Below, piece after piece: positions 46,462-56,654 of a stretch of 64,000 bases of DNA. The position numbers and the translations under genes are program-made. The stretch is taken from assembly GCF_003688595.1 (NCBI RefSeq), contig NZ_RCWT01000010.1:496001-560000 (forward strand), written 5' to 3'. A model generated the notes under the pieces. That model was not told where the DNA came from, ran no database searches, and saw nothing but the letters and a program-made list of their open reading frames with translations. Position 1 is the stretch's first letter; every line of letters starts with the position of its first letter. This stretch comes from Sphingomonas sp. PP-F2F-G114-C0414. Lineage in GTDB: Bacteria; Pseudomonadota; Alphaproteobacteria; Sphingomonadales; Sphingomonadaceae.

Positions 46462-48013
46462 GCTCGGCGTCGACGGGCGCGATCTCACGCTGCGCTGGTC
46501 GGGACAGATCTCGCTCACGCGACGAATCCTGGCGGTCAACATCTTCGCGTTGCTGCTGCTGGCGGGCGGGTTCTTCTACCTCGATTCCTACCGCAGCCGG
46601 ATCGTCGACAGCCGCGTCGCGCAGACCGCGCGCGAGGCGCGGCTGATCGGCGAGGCGATCTCGTCGGTCGATCCGACGCAACGCAATCCGCTGGTGCTGA
46701 GGCTGGCCGCGGACACTGGATCGCGGATCCGCCTGTTCGACGCTGGTGGCACCACGATCGTCGACAGCCGAGCGCTCGGGCTGCGGAATTTCGTGCTGCA
46801 GGACCCCGACAAGGAAGATCGCGACCAGGTCATCGCGCGGTTCCTCGACGCGGCGATCGACGTCGTCGTGATGGCACCGCGACCGCCACTCTACCGCGAA
46901 CGGAACGACGGACAGCGCTGGCCCGACGTCGCCGCCGCCGAGGCACGCCGCAAGGTTGCGACCACCGTCTGGCGCGCGCCCGACCGCACGCCGGTCATCA
47001 CCGCGGCCGCGCCGCTTCGCACGGGCGGGGTCGTGATGACCACGGTCAATGCGCGCGACATCACGAAGACGGTGCGGATCGAGCGGTTCCGGCTCAGCAT
47101 GGTGCTGTTGGTGGTATCGATCGTCTCGATCCTGCTCTCGCTGTTCCTCGCGCGGACGATCGTTCGTCCACTCCGCCGCCTTGCGCGCGCGGCGGTACGC
47201 GTCAGGCTCGGCCGTGCACGCGAAGTCGTCGTCCCCCGCCTCCCGTCGCGCCGCGACGAACTCGGCATGCTCGCGCGCGCGCTGTCCGACATGAGCCTGG
47301 CGCTAAGGGCGCGGATCGACGCGACCGAGGCGTTCGCCGCCGACGTCACGCACGAGATGAAGAACCCGCTCGCCTCGCTCCGGTCCGCGGTCGAGGGATT
47401 GTCGCGCGTGAAGGACCCCGCGCTCCAGGCACAGTTGCTCGCAATCGTCCGCGACGACGTCCACCGACTCGACCGATTGCTCTCCGACATCTCCGAAGCG
47501 TCGCGGCTCGATGCGCAGCTCAGTCGCGCCAAGTTCGAGCCGGTCGATATCGCGGCGATGATCGACGGGCTCGTCGCGCAGCGCGACGCGCGCGGCATCG
47601 AGCGCGGCATGCGTCTGGTGTTCGACCGCAATCCAGACGCCCCCACCACGGTGCTGGGCGAAGGCGCACGGCTCGAACGCGTGTTCGAGAACCTGATCGA
47701 CAACGCGCTCTCGTTCTCGCCCGATGAGGGTCTGGTCGCGATCTCGGCAATCCCCGAGCGCGACGACCTTGTCATCCGCGTCGAGGACGAAGGGCCCGGC
47801 GTTCCCGAGGAGGCGCGCGACGCCGTATTCAAACGCTTCCACTCGGTCCGGCCCGACAGCGAGACGTTCGGCCAGCATTCCGGGCTGGGCCTGGCGATCG
47901 CACGGACGATCGTCGACGCGCATCAGGGATCGATCGGCGTCGAAGCGCGCGAAGACCGGCTTTGTGGTGCGCGGTTCGTCGTACGGCTACCGCTGGCCGA
48001 TCCGTCGTTGTAA
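46430..48013 (+). CDS. chvG: ChvG-type sensor histidine kinase
   Basis: The 527-residue kinase begins at an ATG (46430) or GTG (46433) inside the end of chvI, an overlap of about 30 bases. It has two membrane helices (about 35-50 and 220-240) flanking a periplasmic domain, then HAMP, HisKA ([22 protein letters not shown]) and HATPase ([33 protein letters not shown]). In rhizobia ChvG responds to acid and envelope signals through ExoR. No exoR is in this window. Confidence 0.9.
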   Translation: MVPGIDFLRNELGVDGRDLTLRWSGQISLTRRILAVNIFALLLLAGGFFYLDSYRSRIVDSRVAQTAREARLIGEAISSVDPTQRNPLVLRLAADTGSRIRLFDAGGTTIVDSRALGLRNFVLQDPDKEDRDQVIARFLDAAIDVVVMAPRPPLYRERNDGQRWPDVAAAEARRKVATTVWRAPDRTPVITAAAPLRTGGVVMTTVNARDITKTVRIERFRLSMVLLVVSIVSILLSLFLARTIVRPLRRLARAAVRVRLGRAREVVVPRLPSRRDELGMLARALSDMSLALRARIDATEAFAADVTHEMKNPLASLRSAVEGLSRVKDPALQAQLLAIVRDDVHRLDRLLSDISEASRLDAQLSRAKFEPVDIAAMIDGLVAQRDARGIERGMRLVFDRNPDAPTTVLGEGARLERVFENLIDNALSFSPDEGLVAISAIPERDDLVIRVEDEGPGVPEEARDAVFKRFHSVRPDSETFGQHSGLGLAIARTIVDAHQGSIGVEAREDRLCGARFVVRLPLADPSL

Positions 48014-48022
48014 GGACCGCAC

Positions 48023-48454
48023 GTGGCGATCCCCTCCTCCGACCGGCTCCACGCCACCTCGGTCGCGATCGACGGCGTGGCGGTGCTGATCGAAGGCGCG
48101 TCTGGATCGGGCAAGTCCGACCTCGCGTTGCGCCTGATCGACCGCGGCGCGACGCTCGTCAGCGACGACCAGACCTTGGTAGTGCGCGCCGGCAAACTGC
48201 TGCTCGCGCGGGCGCCGGCGACGATTGCCGGCCGGATCGAAGTCCGCGGCATCGGGATCGTCGCCATGCCGCATGTCGACGACGTTCCGGTGGGCCTGCT
48301 CGTCCGAGTCGATGGCGCGGTCGAGCGGATGCCCGAGCGCCGTGCCCGGAAGATCGCCGGGATCGACGTCCGCCAGTTCGCGGTCGACCCGTTCCACGCC
48401 TCCGCCCCGATCAAGGTCGAACTTGCCCTACGCAACCCGGAGCCTCTTACATGA
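48023..48454 (+). CDS. hprK: Short HPr kinase (HprK)
   Basis: HprK phosphorylates a serine of HPr. This 143-residue form has only the C-terminal catalytic domain: Walker A GASGSGKSD (25-33), DDQTLVVR, and the RGIGIVAMPHVDD segment, with an N-terminal RLHATSVAI strand. Alphaproteobacterial HprK proteins lack the large N-terminal domain of the Gram-positive enzyme. The GTG start is 6 bases after AAGGA. The target HPr is encoded 1.8 kb downstream. Confidence 0.93.
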   Translation: MAIPSSDRLHATSVAIDGVAVLIEGASGSGKSDLALRLIDRGATLVSDDQTLVVRAGKLLLARAPATIAGRIEVRGIGIVAMPHVDDVPVGLLVRVDGAVERMPERRARKIAGIDVRQFAVDPFHASAPIKVELALRNPEPLT

Positions 48455-48464
48455 CCGTTTCGCT

Positions 48465-49382
48465 ATGAGCCGCGCGAGCAAGGATATCTTGCTGGTCACC
48501 GGCATGTCGGGCGCGGGCAAGACCACCGTCCTCAAGACGCTGGAAGACATCGGCTGGGAAGTCGTCGACAACCTCCCGCTGCTGCTGCTCGACCGGTTGC
48601 TCGATGCGCCGCTGCCCAAGGGGTCCACCGACGACTCGCAGCCGCTGGCGATCGGCATCGGCGCGCGGACGCGCGATTTCGACCCGGAGCGGATCATCGG
48701 CCGAATCCGCGATCTGCGAGAGCGCCACGGGATGGAGGTCGGGATGCTGTTTCTCGACTGCGCCGGATCCGAGCTCGAGCGGCGATATTCGGAGACCCGG
48801 CGGCGTCATCCGCTGGGACTCGACCGGCTTGCGCGGGAGGGGATCGGCCAGGAGCGTGAACTGCTCGCGCCGCTGCGCGACTGGGCGAACCGGTTGATCG
48901 ACACCACGGACATGTCCGCGAACGAACTCGCGCAGCAGATCCGGTCGAGCTTTGCCGGCGATCATCTCGGCGAACCGACGCTGGCGGTCCAGTCGTTCGG
49001 GTTCGCCCGCGGGCTGCCGAGCAACGCCGACCTCGTGTTCGACATGCGTTTTCTGCGCAATCCGCACTGGGACTCGGCGTTGCGGCCCGGCACCGGGCTC
49101 GACGCCGACGTCTCCGCCTATATCGTCGCCGACCCCGCCTATGAGGATGCAGTCAGCCGGATCGAGGACCTGCTGATCCTGCTGCTGCCGCGCTACCGGG
49201 CGGAGGGGAAGTCGTACGTCACGGTCGCGATCGGGTGTACCGGAGGGAGACACCGCTCGGTCCACGTCGCCGAACGCGTGGCGCGGCGGTTGCGCGAAGA
49301 AGGTTTTTCGCCCACTGTGCGTCACCGCGACCTGGGGGCCGCACCGCAGGATGCGCTTGAGGGATCGTCGGTCGTCACATGA
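48465..49382 (+). CDS. rapZ: RapZ family RNase adapter/nucleotide-binding protein
   Basis: From the ATG at 48465 the protein is 305 residues. It has Walker A GMSGAGKT (13-20), VVDNLPLLLLDRLL, DCAGSELERRYSETRRRHPL, and the C-terminal RapZ domain with IGCTGGRHRSVHVAE. In E. coli RapZ controls GlmZ RNA and glucosamine-6-phosphate levels. In alphaproteobacteria it is regularly placed between hprK and the EIIA gene, but its partner RNA there is unknown. An overlap with hprK suggested by upstream codons is rejected. Confidence 0.93.
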   Translation: MSRASKDILLVTGMSGAGKTTVLKTLEDIGWEVVDNLPLLLLDRLLDAPLPKGSTDDSQPLAIGIGARTRDFDPERIIGRIRDLRERHGMEVGMLFLDCAGSELERRYSETRRRHPLGLDRLAREGIGQERELLAPLRDWANRLIDTTDMSANELAQQIRSSFAGDHLGEPTLAVQSFGFARGLPSNADLVFDMRFLRNPHWDSALRPGTGLDADVSAYIVADPAYEDAVSRIEDLLILLLPRYRAEGKSYVTVAIGCTGGRHRSVHVAERVARRLREEGFSPTVRHRDLGAAPQDALEGSSVVT

Positions 49383-49398
49383 GTATGAATAGCCCGCT

Positions 49399-49806
49399 AT
49401 GATCGGCCTTGTTCTCGTTACGCACGGTCGTCTGGCCGAAGAATTCGTTCGCGCGATGATCCATGTCGTCGGTCCGCAGGAGCGCGTCGCGACGATCGCG
49501 ATCGGCCCCGACGACGATATGGAAAGCCGCCGCGCCGACATCGCCGCGGCGATCCATGAGGTTGATACCGGGCGCGGCGTGATCGTGCTGACCGACCTGT
49601 TCGGCGGCACCCCTTCCAATCTGGCTATCTCGTTGATGGAGCGCGGCCGGATCGAAGTGATCGCCGGCATGAACCTGCCGATGCTGATCCGGCTCGGCTC
49701 GGCGCGCAAATCGATGACCGTCGTCGCGGCGGTTGCCGCGGCGCGCGAGGCCGGACGCAAATACATCTCTGTGGCATCCGAGGTTCTCGGCGAGGCTGCC
49801 GCGTGA
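49399..49806 (+). CDS. PTS EIIA component, mannose family
   Basis: The 135-residue protein is a stand-alone EIIA-Man domain. The phosphoryl-accepting His9 is in LVLVTHGRLAEEF, and the conserved LTDLFGGTPSN segment is present. With no EIIB, EIIC or EIID nearby it is probably a regulatory phosphoryl receiver. In rhizobia such proteins interact with sensor systems. The stop overlaps the HPr GTG (GTGA). Confidence 0.93.
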   Translation: MIGLVLVTHGRLAEEFVRAMIHVVGPQERVATIAIGPDDDMESRRADIAAAIHEVDTGRGVIVLTDLFGGTPSNLAISLMERGRIEVIAGMNLPMLIRLGSARKSMTVVAAVAAAREAGRKYISVASEVLGEAAA

Positions 49807-50078
49807 GCGAGGTCTCGCGTACCGTCCGGATCACCAACCGCCGCGGGCTCCACGCCCGGGCGAGCGCGAAGTTCGTCACGCTTGCCTCGTCGCACTCGGT
49901 CGAGGTGCGCGTGACCAAGGACGGCTTCGATCATGTCACCGGTACCTCGATCATGGGGTTGATGATGCTCGGCGCAGCGATGGGCGACGCTATCACGATC
50001 AGCGCGACCGGCGATGGCGCGGAACATACCGTCGCCGCGCTTGCCGAACTGGTCGAGGCGAAGTTCGGCGAGGATTGA
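49803..50078 (+). CDS. HPr phosphocarrier
   Basis: The 91-residue protein has the HPr active-site motif RRGLHARASAKF with His17 and a regulatory serine (Ser49) in TSIMGLMMLGA, the site expected for HprK. It would receive phosphate from an EI (PtsP or PtsI) encoded elsewhere and pass it to the adjacent EIIA. The GTG overlaps the EIIA stop, and a palindromic repeat follows. Confidence 0.95.
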   Translation: MSEVSRTVRITNRRGLHARASAKFVTLASSHSVEVRVTKDGFDHVTGTSIMGLMMLGAAMGDAITISATGDGAEHTVAALAELVEAKFGED

Positions 50079-50085
50079 CGTCTTT

Positions 50086-50180
50086 CTCCCCTCCTGCTTG
50101 CGGGAGGGGTCGGGGGAGGGCATGAGCGACGGCGTGTTTACAAACCCCTCCCCCAACCCCTCCCGCAAGCGGAAGGGGAG
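50086..50180. repeat. C-rich paired palindromic element before rlmB-like gene
   Basis: The arms 50086-50109 and 50157-50180 are near-perfect 24-base inverted copies, each with an internal GCTTGC- or GCAAGC-containing hairpin. Inner GGGGGAGGG/CCCTCCCCC arms extend the fold. The right arm ends with AAGGGGAG 5 bases before the ATG at 50185, so it also provides the ribosome binding site of the next gene. The hairpin may end the HPr transcript. Confidence 0.85.
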
Positions 50181-50184
50181 CTAG

Positions 50185-51000
50185 ATGCCCCGCGAGATAA
50201 CCGCCTTTTCGAACCCGCTGATCAAGTACGTCCGCGACCTGCGCGACAAGCGGCATCGGCGTGCGGCCAGGCAATTCCTCGCCGAGGGCCTGCGCATCCT
50301 GACCGAGGCGCGCGAGACCGGCCGTCTCCCGCGCACTTTGTTCTACGCCGCGGCCAGCGCGAACCACCCGTTGGTGCACGCGCTATCGATGGACGTCGAG
50401 GATGCGGGCGGCGATTCGATCCAGACCACGCCCGACATTCTCTCGAAGCTGTCGGGCAAGGACAACCCGCAGGCGGTAGTCGGCGTGTTCGACGAGTTCG
50501 ACGCGACGCTCGACGACCTCGACCGCACCACGTCCGGCATCTGGCTGGTCGCCGAGCGACTGCGCGATCCGGGCAATCTCGGGACGATCCTGCGCACCGG
50601 CGATGCAGTCGGCGCGGGTGGACTGATCCTGATCGGCGAGTCGGTCGACCCCTTCTCGGTCGAGGCGGTCCGCGCGAGCATGGGCGCGCTGTTCACGATC
50701 CCGGTGGTCAAGACCGAATGGGAAGCGTTCCACACCTGGCTGCGCACCGGTCCGGGTCAACTTGTGGGCCTCAGCCTCGATACCGACACCGAGTATCGGT
50801 CCGCGACCTATGTCGGCCCGACCTTCCTGCTTACCGGTAACGAAGCGCAGGGCATGCCGTCCGAAATGGCCGAGGCCTGCGATGTGCTCGTGAAGATCCC
50901 GATGCTCGGCAAGGCGGACAGCCTCAACGCGGCGGTCGCGACCGCGGTGATGGCGTATGAAGTGCTCGCCCGGCAGGAAAAATCCGCCACTTCTGCCTGA
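50185..51000 (+). CDS. rlmB: SpoU/TrmH-family rRNA 2'-O-methyltransferase
   Basis: The 271-residue protein has an N-terminal substrate-binding domain (FSNPLIKYVRDLRDKRHRR) and a C-terminal SPOUT knot. Motif 1 has LRDPGNLGTILRTGDAVGA, motif 2 LLTGNEAQGMP, and motif 3 IPMLGKADSLNAAVATAVMAYEV, the usual SpoU set. RlmB-type activity on 23S rRNA is the likely role, though related enzymes act on tRNA, so the exact target is an inference. Confidence 0.88.
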   Translation: MPREITAFSNPLIKYVRDLRDKRHRRAARQFLAEGLRILTEARETGRLPRTLFYAAASANHPLVHALSMDVEDAGGDSIQTTPDILSKLSGKDNPQAVVGVFDEFDATLDDLDRTTSGIWLVAERLRDPGNLGTILRTGDAVGAGGLILIGESVDPFSVEAVRASMGALFTIPVVKTEWEAFHTWLRTGPGQLVGLSLDTDTEYRSATYVGPTFLLTGNEAQGMPSEMAEACDVLVKIPMLGKADSLNAAVATAVMAYEVLARQEKSATSA

Positions 51001-51099
51001 GCCGGCTAAATTGGCCCGATTGGCGATGCTTAGCGAGTCCGGTTCAGCTATGGGTGGGGTGCGTCGTGCTAAAGCATCGACGAGATACGGGTAGACAGG

Positions 51100-52590
51100 A
51101 TGAGTATGGCGCGCGGTTTGGATGATGGACGAGTGAAGAGCGGCATGGTCCGGCTGGCGCTGACGGCGGCACCGCTGCTGCTGGCGACGCCCGTGTTCGC
51201 GCAGGTGACGCCGCCGCCGATCGTTCCCACGGTGCCGGCGGTCGTCCCGACGCTCGCACCGCCGGTGATCACCGTGCCGACGCTGAGCGACAAGCAGGCG
51301 ACGCAACTCGACAAACTGCTCAACGGTGACATCGTCGCGCAGGGGCTGAAGTCCGCCGCTACCGCGACGACGATCGCGCCGAGCAAGGACGAACTGGTCC
51401 GCGCGGCGCTCGATCATGCACGCGCGGTCCATGCCGGCCGCCTCAGCGAAGCCGATTTCCAGAAGGACTGGGGCCTGCGTCCGCCTGCCTATGATCCGAC
51501 GCCGGCGTTCGCCGATGCGGTGCGGCAGGACCGGATCGCTGCGTGGTTCGCGTCGTTGCCGCCGCCCTATGCCGGCTATGACGGCCTGCGAAAGGGCCTC
51601 CAGAATTATCGCTCGATCGCTTCGGCGGGCGGATGGCAGACGCTGGCCTCCGGTCCCGACTTCACGATCGGCGCGAGCGGACCCCGCGTGCTCGCGCTGC
51701 GCAAGCGACTGGCGGTGGAAGACAAGGACGTCGATGCCAACGGCGACAAGTTCGATGCGCCGCTGCTCGAGGCAGTGCGTCGAGCGCAGCGTCGCTATGG
51801 CCTGAACCCGAGCGGGATCGTCTCGACCCAGACGCTCGCCGCGCTTAACGTGTCGGCGGGCGATCGCGTGCATCAGATCATGGCGAACATGGAGCGCTGG
51901 CGCTGGCTGCCACAGAACCTGCCACGCGACCGGATCCAGGTGAACATCGCCGCGGCCGTGCTGACCGTGTTCGACGGCGACGTCCCCGTGCAGTCGATGC
52001 GCGCGGTGACCGGGCGCCCGGGCGACGAGACGCCGATGCTGTCGTCGACGATCCACAGCATCGTCATCAATCCGCCCTGGAACGTGCCGACCTCGATCGC
52101 GACCAAGGAATTGTGGCCGAAGGAACGCGCCAACCCCGGCTATTTCAAGCGCAACGGCTTCAAGGTGATCGGCGGGACGCGGTTGCAGCAGCAGGCCGGC
52201 GACCAGAGCGCGCTTGGCCGCTTCAAGTTCGACTTCCCCAACGACTATTCGGTCTATCTCCATGATACGCCGAGCCGCGCCAAGTTCGCAAGCTTCAGTC
52301 GGCTTTCGAGCCATGGCTGCGTACGCCTTGAAAAGCCTGCCGAACTTGCCGACCTGTTGCTGAAGGGCGACCCGACCTGGACGCCCGAGATGGTCGATGC
52401 CACGGTCGCGAAGGGCGATACCGTCCGCGCGCCGCTGATCAAGCCGGTCTCGGTCTATCTGCTCTACTGGACCGCGTTCGCCAGCGGCAACGGCCAGATG
52501 AATTTCCGCGCCGATCCCTATGACTGGGACGGCATCCTCGCTTCCAAGATCGAGGCGCGCACCGCACGCCAGACGATCGCCGCTCGCTGA
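51100..52590 (+). CDS. L,D-transpeptidase (YcbB/LdtD-like)
   Basis: The 496-residue protein has a signal peptide (core LALTAAPLLLATPVFA), a proline-rich linker, a helical region with a GLRPPAYDPTPA loop, a peptidoglycan-binding domain at about 185-250 (RVLALRKRLAVED and LLEAVRRAQRRYGLNPSGI) and a YkuD domain. The catalytic motif SSHGCVRLE has Cys near 407 with its His two residues before. The layout matches LdtD/YcbB enzymes that form 3-3 cross-links or anchor envelope proteins. It acts in the periplasm. Confidence 0.93.
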   Translation: MSMARGLDDGRVKSGMVRLALTAAPLLLATPVFAQVTPPPIVPTVPAVVPTLAPPVITVPTLSDKQATQLDKLLNGDIVAQGLKSAATATTIAPSKDELVRAALDHARAVHAGRLSEADFQKDWGLRPPAYDPTPAFADAVRQDRIAAWFASLPPPYAGYDGLRKGLQNYRSIASAGGWQTLASGPDFTIGASGPRVLALRKRLAVEDKDVDANGDKFDAPLLEAVRRAQRRYGLNPSGIVSTQTLAALNVSAGDRVHQIMANMERWRWLPQNLPRDRIQVNIAAAVLTVFDGDVPVQSMRAVTGRPGDETPMLSSTIHSIVINPPWNVPTSIATKELWPKERANPGYFKRNGFKVIGGTRLQQQAGDQSALGRFKFDFPNDYSVYLHDTPSRAKFASFSRLSSHGCVRLEKPAELADLLLKGDPTWTPEMVDATVAKGDTVRAPLIKPVSVYLLYWTAFASGNGQMNFRADPYDWDGILASKIEARTARQTIAAR

Positions 52591-52600
52591 GAGACACGCC

Positions 52601-52933
52601 ATGACGATATCCCGCACCCGTACCGCCATCGCCGGTGGCCTGCTCGCCGCGATGGCGCTGGCCAGCTGCTCGCGCTCCGAGCCAGAGCAGCCGCCGACGG
52701 ATACCAACATGGTCGAGGATACCGGCGTGACCGAGACCGAGGCGGCCCCTGCCCCGGTCGAGGCTGCGCCGGTCGAGGCCGCCCCGCCCGCGCCGGCGGT
52801 GGTCGAACCGCCACGCGAGAAGCCGATCACGCCCGACGAGCAGATGCAGGACGACGCAGACGCGACCGGGATGACCGCCCGCGTCAACCGCGACGATGCA
52901 CCAGCGACCAACGACGCCGAACCGCAGCAGTAG
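52601..52933 (+). CDS. Small acidic Pro/Ala-rich lipoprotein
   Basis: The 110-residue protein starts at the ATG 10 bases after the L,D-transpeptidase stop. A signal peptide leads to the lipobox LASC, with the lipid-modified cysteine at 23. The rest is low-complexity and rich in Glu, Ala and Pro (a PVEAAP-type repeat), so probably disordered. No enzymatic motif is visible. Co-transcription with the L,D-transpeptidase suggests a cell-envelope role, but this is only context. Confidence 0.75.
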   Translation: MTISRTRTAIAGGLLAAMALASCSRSEPEQPPTDTNMVEDTGVTETEAAPAPVEAAPVEAAPPAPAVVEPPREKPITPDEQMQDDADATGMTARVNRDDAPATNDAEPQQ

Positions 52934-52940
52934 TTCGTTC

Positions 52941-53009
52941 TCCTGCGGACGCAGGAGCCTAGGGTAACGGGCGTTGACGCCTGTGATCCTGGCTCCTGCG
53001 CGAGCAGGA
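52941..53009. repeat. Palindromic intergenic element (TCCTGCG family)
   Basis: The hairpin TCCTGCG-GAC-CGCAGGA-like left arm (52941-52963) and the inverted right arm (52988-53009, with CGA loop) bracket an inner GGCGT/ACGCC hairpin. It resembles the paired REP design but has unrelated sequence. It lies between the convergent lipoprotein and cysQ genes. Confidence 0.7.
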
Positions 53010-53013
53010 AAGG

Positions 53014-53748
53014 TCAGGCTGCCATCGCCGCCATCACCCGATCGCGCAGCGCGACGGGGCAGATCAGCAGGTCGGGCATGTAGACATCCCGACAATTATA
53101 CACGAGTGGCGAGCCGTCGATCCGACTGCAATGCAGCCCGAACGCCTTCGCCACCGCGACCGGCGCGGCGGAATCCCACTCATACTGGCCACCCGAGTGA
53201 AGGTAGATGTCCGCCTCGCCGCGGACTACCGCCATCGCCTTCGCACCTGCCGAGCCCATCGGGATCAACGTAGCGCCTAGCACCTCGGCGACCTTCACCG
53301 CCTCCGATGCCGGACGGGTCCGGCTGACGACCATCCGCAGCGGATCGCCCGGTGGCGGCACCGGAGCAGGCTGGTCGGAGCGCAGCACCAAGCCCAGTCC
53401 CGGCAATGCGACAGCACCAACCGTTGCGATCCCGTCGATCGCGAGCGCGACGTGTACAGCCCAGTCGTCGCGCGCCTCGCCATATTCGCGCGTGCCATCG
53501 ACCGGGTCGACGATCCACACGCGCGACATCGCCGTCCGCGTGCCGTCGCAGCGACGTTCTTCCGACAACAGACCGTCGTCGGGCCGCGCATCCTGCAGCG
53601 CATGGACGAGGAACGCGTTCGCGGTCTCGTCGCCCGCCTTGCCGAGCGCACCCGGCGAGAACACGCCCGAGCGGCGCACTTCAAGCAGCAATCGGCCCGC
53701 CGTCTCCGCCAGATGCGCGGCGAGCTCACCGTCGGTCATCGCGTTCAT
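53014..53748 (-). CDS. cysQ: 3'(2'),5'-bisphosphate nucleotidase CysQ
   Basis: CysQ removes PAP, the by-product of PAPS reduction. The 244-residue protein belongs to the inositol monophosphatase superfamily, with the metal-binding EE (LLSEERR), [12 protein letters not shown] and [15 protein letters not shown] motifs. It is shorter than many members but all metal ligands are seen. Its ATG overlaps the cysNC stop, placing it in the sulfate activation operon. Confidence 0.93.
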   Translation of the reverse strand: MNAMTDGELAAHLAETAGRLLLEVRRSGVFSPGALGKAGDETANAFLVHALQDARPDDGLLSEERRCDGTRTAMSRVWIVDPVDGTREYGEARDDWAVHVALAIDGIATVGAVALPGLGLVLRSDQPAPVPPPGDPLRMVVSRTRPASEAVKVAEVLGATLIPMGSAGAKAMAVVRGEADIYLHSGGQYEWDSAAPVAVAKAFGLHCSRIDGSPLVYNCRDVYMPDLLICPVALRDRVMAAMAA

Positions 53749-55658
53749 GGGATCAGCATCGCGACGATCGCATCGGCCGCCTCGTCGGGAGTCATACCCG
53801 TCGTATCGATCCGGATTTCCGGGTTCGCCGGCGCCTCATAGGGCGAGTCGATCCCGGTGAAGTTCGCCAGCTTGCCCGCGCGCGCTTTCGCATAGAGCCC
53901 CTTCACGTCGCGCCGTTCGGCCTCGGCGAGCGGCGTGTCGATGTGCACCTCGATGAACTCGCCCGGCGCGATCATCTGCCGCACCATCTCACGTTCGGCA
54001 CGGAACGGCGAGATGAACGCGGTGATCACGATCAGCCCGGCATCGGTCATCAGCTTGGCGACCTCGCCGACGCGGCGAATGTTTTCGACCCGATCGGCAT
54101 CGGTAAAGCCGAGATCGCGGTTCAGCCCGTGGCGGACATTGTCGCCGTCCAACAGGAAGGTGTGCCGGTTCATCCGGGCGAGCTTCATCTCGACCAGATT
54201 GGCGATCGTCGACTTGCCCGCCCCCGACAGTCCGGTGAACCACAGCACCGCCGCCTTCTGGTTCTTCAGGCTAGCGTGTGCCTCACGGCCGATATCGGTT
54301 GCTTGCCAGTGCACGTTCTGCGCGCGCCGCAGCGAGAAGTGCAGCATCCCGGCCGCGACCGTCGCGTTGGTGATCTTGTCGACCAGGATAAACCCGCCGA
54401 GCTGGCGATTGTCGGCATAGGGTTCGAACACCAGCGGCCGGTCGGTCGACAGGTTCGCGACACCGATCGCGTTCAGTTCCAGCGTCTTGGCAGCAAGCCG
54501 CTCCATCGTGTTGACATTGATCGCGTATTTCGGCTGCTGGATCGTCGCGGTCACGGTCTGCGTCGCGAGTTTGAGCCAATAGGAGCGCCCCGGCAGCATC
54601 GCCTCGTCGGCCATCCACACGACCGTTGCCTCGAACTGATCGGATGCCTCGGGGGGCGAGTCCGCTGCGACAATTACGTCGCCGCGTGAACAGTCGATCT
54701 CGTCTGCCAAGGTCAGCGTCACCGACTGCCCCGCGACCGCACGCGGCAAGTCCCCGCCGAACGCGACTACGCGAGCGATCGTCGATATCCGCCCGCTCGG
54801 CAACACGCGTACGGCGTCACCCGGCGCAATCGATCCGCTGGCGACCAGCCCCGAAAAGCCGCGGAAATCGAGGTTAGGCCGGTTCACCCACTGTACGGGC
54901 ATCCGGAACGCGCCCGCCTGATCCTCGCTGACGTCGAGCGTCACCGTGTCGAGATGGTCGATAAGCGTCGGCCCATCATACCAGGGCGTATTGGCGCTCG
55001 AACTTGTAATGTTGTCGCCCTTGAAGCCCGAGATCGGCATCGGCGTGAAGCCGGCGATCCCGATCGACTCCGCGAACGTCGCATAATCCGCGACGATCCG
55101 ATCATAGGTCGCTTGCTCGTAGCCGACGAGGTCCATCTTGTTGACCGCGAGCACGAGGTGCCGGATGCCGATCAGATGCGCGAGATAGCTGTGCCGCTTG
55201 GTCTGCGTCAGGACGCCCTTGCGCGCATCGACCAGGATCACCGCAAGATCGGCGGTCGACGCGCCGGTGATCATGTTGCGCGTATATTGCTCATGCCCCG
55301 GCGTATCGGCGACGATGAACTTGCGCTTCTCGGTCGAGAAATAGCGATAGGCGACATCGATCGTGATGCCTTGCTCGCGCTCGGCAGCGAGCCCGTCGAC
55401 CAGCAACGCGAAGTCGATCTCCTGGCCTTGCGTGCCGACCTTCTTCGAATCGCTTTCCAATGCGGCGAGCTGATCCTCGAAGATCATCTTAGAGTCGTAC
55501 AGCAAACGGCCGATAAGCGTCGACTTTCCGTCGTCCACCGACCCGCAGGTGATGAACCGCAACAAGCTCTTGTGCTGATGCTGGAGCAGATAGGCGTCGA
55601 TGTCCTCGGCAATGATGTCCTGCACCTGATAGGCGGACTCCTGCGTGCGCGTAGCCAT
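53745..55658 (-). CDS. cysNC: Fused sulfate adenylyltransferase large subunit/APS kinase CysNC
   Basis: The 637-residue fusion joins a CysN GTPase (residues about 1-440) with a CysC kinase (about 455-637). CysN shows G1 [10 protein letters not shown]3 DTPGHEQY and G4 NKMD. CysC shows Walker [10 protein letters not shown] and [10 protein letters not shown]. It makes APS with CysD and then PAPS. The ATG at 55658 overlaps the cysD stop. A longer open frame running upstream to 56369 lies antisense-phase within cysD and is rejected. Confidence 0.96.
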   Translation of the reverse strand: MATRTQESAYQVQDIIAEDIDAYLLQHQHKSLLRFITCGSVDDGKSTLIGRLLYDSKMIFEDQLAALESDSKKVGTQGQEIDFALLVDGLAAEREQGITIDVAYRYFSTEKRKFIVADTPGHEQYTRNMITGASTADLAVILVDARKGVLTQTKRHSYLAHLIGIRHLVLAVNKMDLVGYEQATYDRIVADYATFAESIGIAGFTPMPISGFKGDNITSSSANTPWYDGPTLIDHLDTVTLDVSEDQAGAFRMPVQWVNRPNLDFRGFSGLVASGSIAPGDAVRVLPSGRISTIARVVAFGGDLPRAVAGQSVTLTLADEIDCSRGDVIVAADSPPEASDQFEATVVWMADEAMLPGRSYWLKLATQTVTATIQQPKYAINVNTMERLAAKTLELNAIGVANLSTDRPLVFEPYADNRQLGGFILVDKITNATVAAGMLHFSLRRAQNVHWQATDIGREAHASLKNQKAAVLWFTGLSGAGKSTIANLVEMKLARMNRHTFLLDGDNVRHGLNRDLGFTDADRVENIRRVGEVAKLMTDAGLIVITAFISPFRAEREMVRQMIAPGEFIEVHIDTPLAEAERRDVKGLYAKARAGKLANFTGIDSPYEAPANPEIRIDTTGMTPDEAADAIVAMLIP

Positions 55659-56584
55659 CAGAAATAGCCCTCCTGCTTCTTCTTCTCCATGCTCGCCGAG
55701 CCCGCATCGCGGTCGATCGCGCGGCCCTGGCGTTCGCTGGTGGTGGTCAGCAGCATCTCCTGAATCACCGCGGACAGGCTCGCTGCCTCGCTCTCGACCG
55801 CGCCGGTCAGCGGGTAGCAGCCTAGCGTGCGGAAGCGGATCGAGCGTTCGACCGGCACCTCGCCGGGTTCCAGCCGGAAGCGATCGTCGTCGACCATCAG
55901 CAGCATCCCGTCGCGCTCGACGGTCGGGCGCGGCGCGGCGAAATAGAGCGGAACGATCGGGATGTCCTCGAGCTGGATATACTGCCAGACGTCCAACTCG
56001 GTCCAGTTCGAGATCGGGAAGACGCGGATGCTCTCGCCCTTCGCTTTCCGCGCATTGTAGAGGTTCCAGAGTTCGGGGCGCTGTTGCTTGGGATCCCAGC
56101 GGTGATGCGCCGCACGGAACGAGAAGACGCGCTCCTTCGCACGGCTCTTCTCCTCGTCGCGCCGCGCGCCGCCGAACGCCGCATCGAAGCCGTGGAGGTC
56201 GAGCGCCTGCTTGAGCCCCTCGGTCTTCCACATATCGGTGTGCAGCGCGCCGTGGTCGAACGGGTTGATCCCGCGCGCCTCGGCCTCCGGGTTCTTGTAG
56301 ACGAGCAGGTCCATGCCGCTCTCGGCCGCCATCCGGTCGCGCAGATCGTACATCGCCTTGAACTTCCACGTCGTATCGACGTGCAGCAGCGGGAATGGCG
56401 GTGGCGACGGATAAAAGGCCTTCCGCGCGAGATGCAGCATCACCGCGGAGTCCTTACCGACGCTGTAGAGCATCACCGGACGCTCGCACTCGGCCACCAC
56501 CTCGCGCAAAATATGGATGCTCTCCGCCTCGAGCCGCTGGAGATGCGTGAGCGACACGGGGCCGGTATCTGAAGTTTTCGTCAT
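55658..56584 (-). CDS. cysD: Sulfate adenylyltransferase small subunit
   Basis: CysD adenylates sulfate with CysN. From the ATG at 56584 it is 308 residues, close to the E. coli length. An ATG at 56623 with a better spaced GAGA motif would give 321. Visible motifs are [17 protein letters not shown], the PP-loop [29 protein letters not shown] and [15 protein letters not shown]. It follows sulP by about 70 bases and overlaps cysNC. Confidence 0.95.
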   Translation of the reverse strand: MTKTSDTGPVSLTHLQRLEAESIHILREVVAECERPVMLYSVGKDSAVMLHLARKAFYPSPPPFPLLHVDTTWKFKAMYDLRDRMAAESGMDLLVYKNPEAEARGINPFDHGALHTDMWKTEGLKQALDLHGFDAAFGGARRDEEKSRAKERVFSFRAAHHRWDPKQQRPELWNLYNARKAKGESIRVFPISNWTELDVWQYIQLEDIPIVPLYFAAPRPTVERDGMLLMVDDDRFRLEPGEVPVERSIRFRTLGCYPLTGAVESEAASLSAVIQEMLLTTTSERQGRAIDRDAGSASMEKKKQEGYF

Positions 56585-56654
56585 CTCCTCAGACGTAGGG
56601 CGTCGGGGCGGCGCGTACAGCATCGTATTTCTCGCCCGCCCCCAAGATCGAGCA

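Noticed and set aside
50383..52911. Long minus-strand open frame of 842 codons
   Set aside because: It runs antisense across three good genes (rlmB-like, L,D-transpeptidase, lipoprotein) and has shadow-like composition.
55659..56369. N-terminal extension of cysNC
   Set aside because: The added codons lie in another frame of cysD, and the ATG at 55658 gives the normal CysN start.
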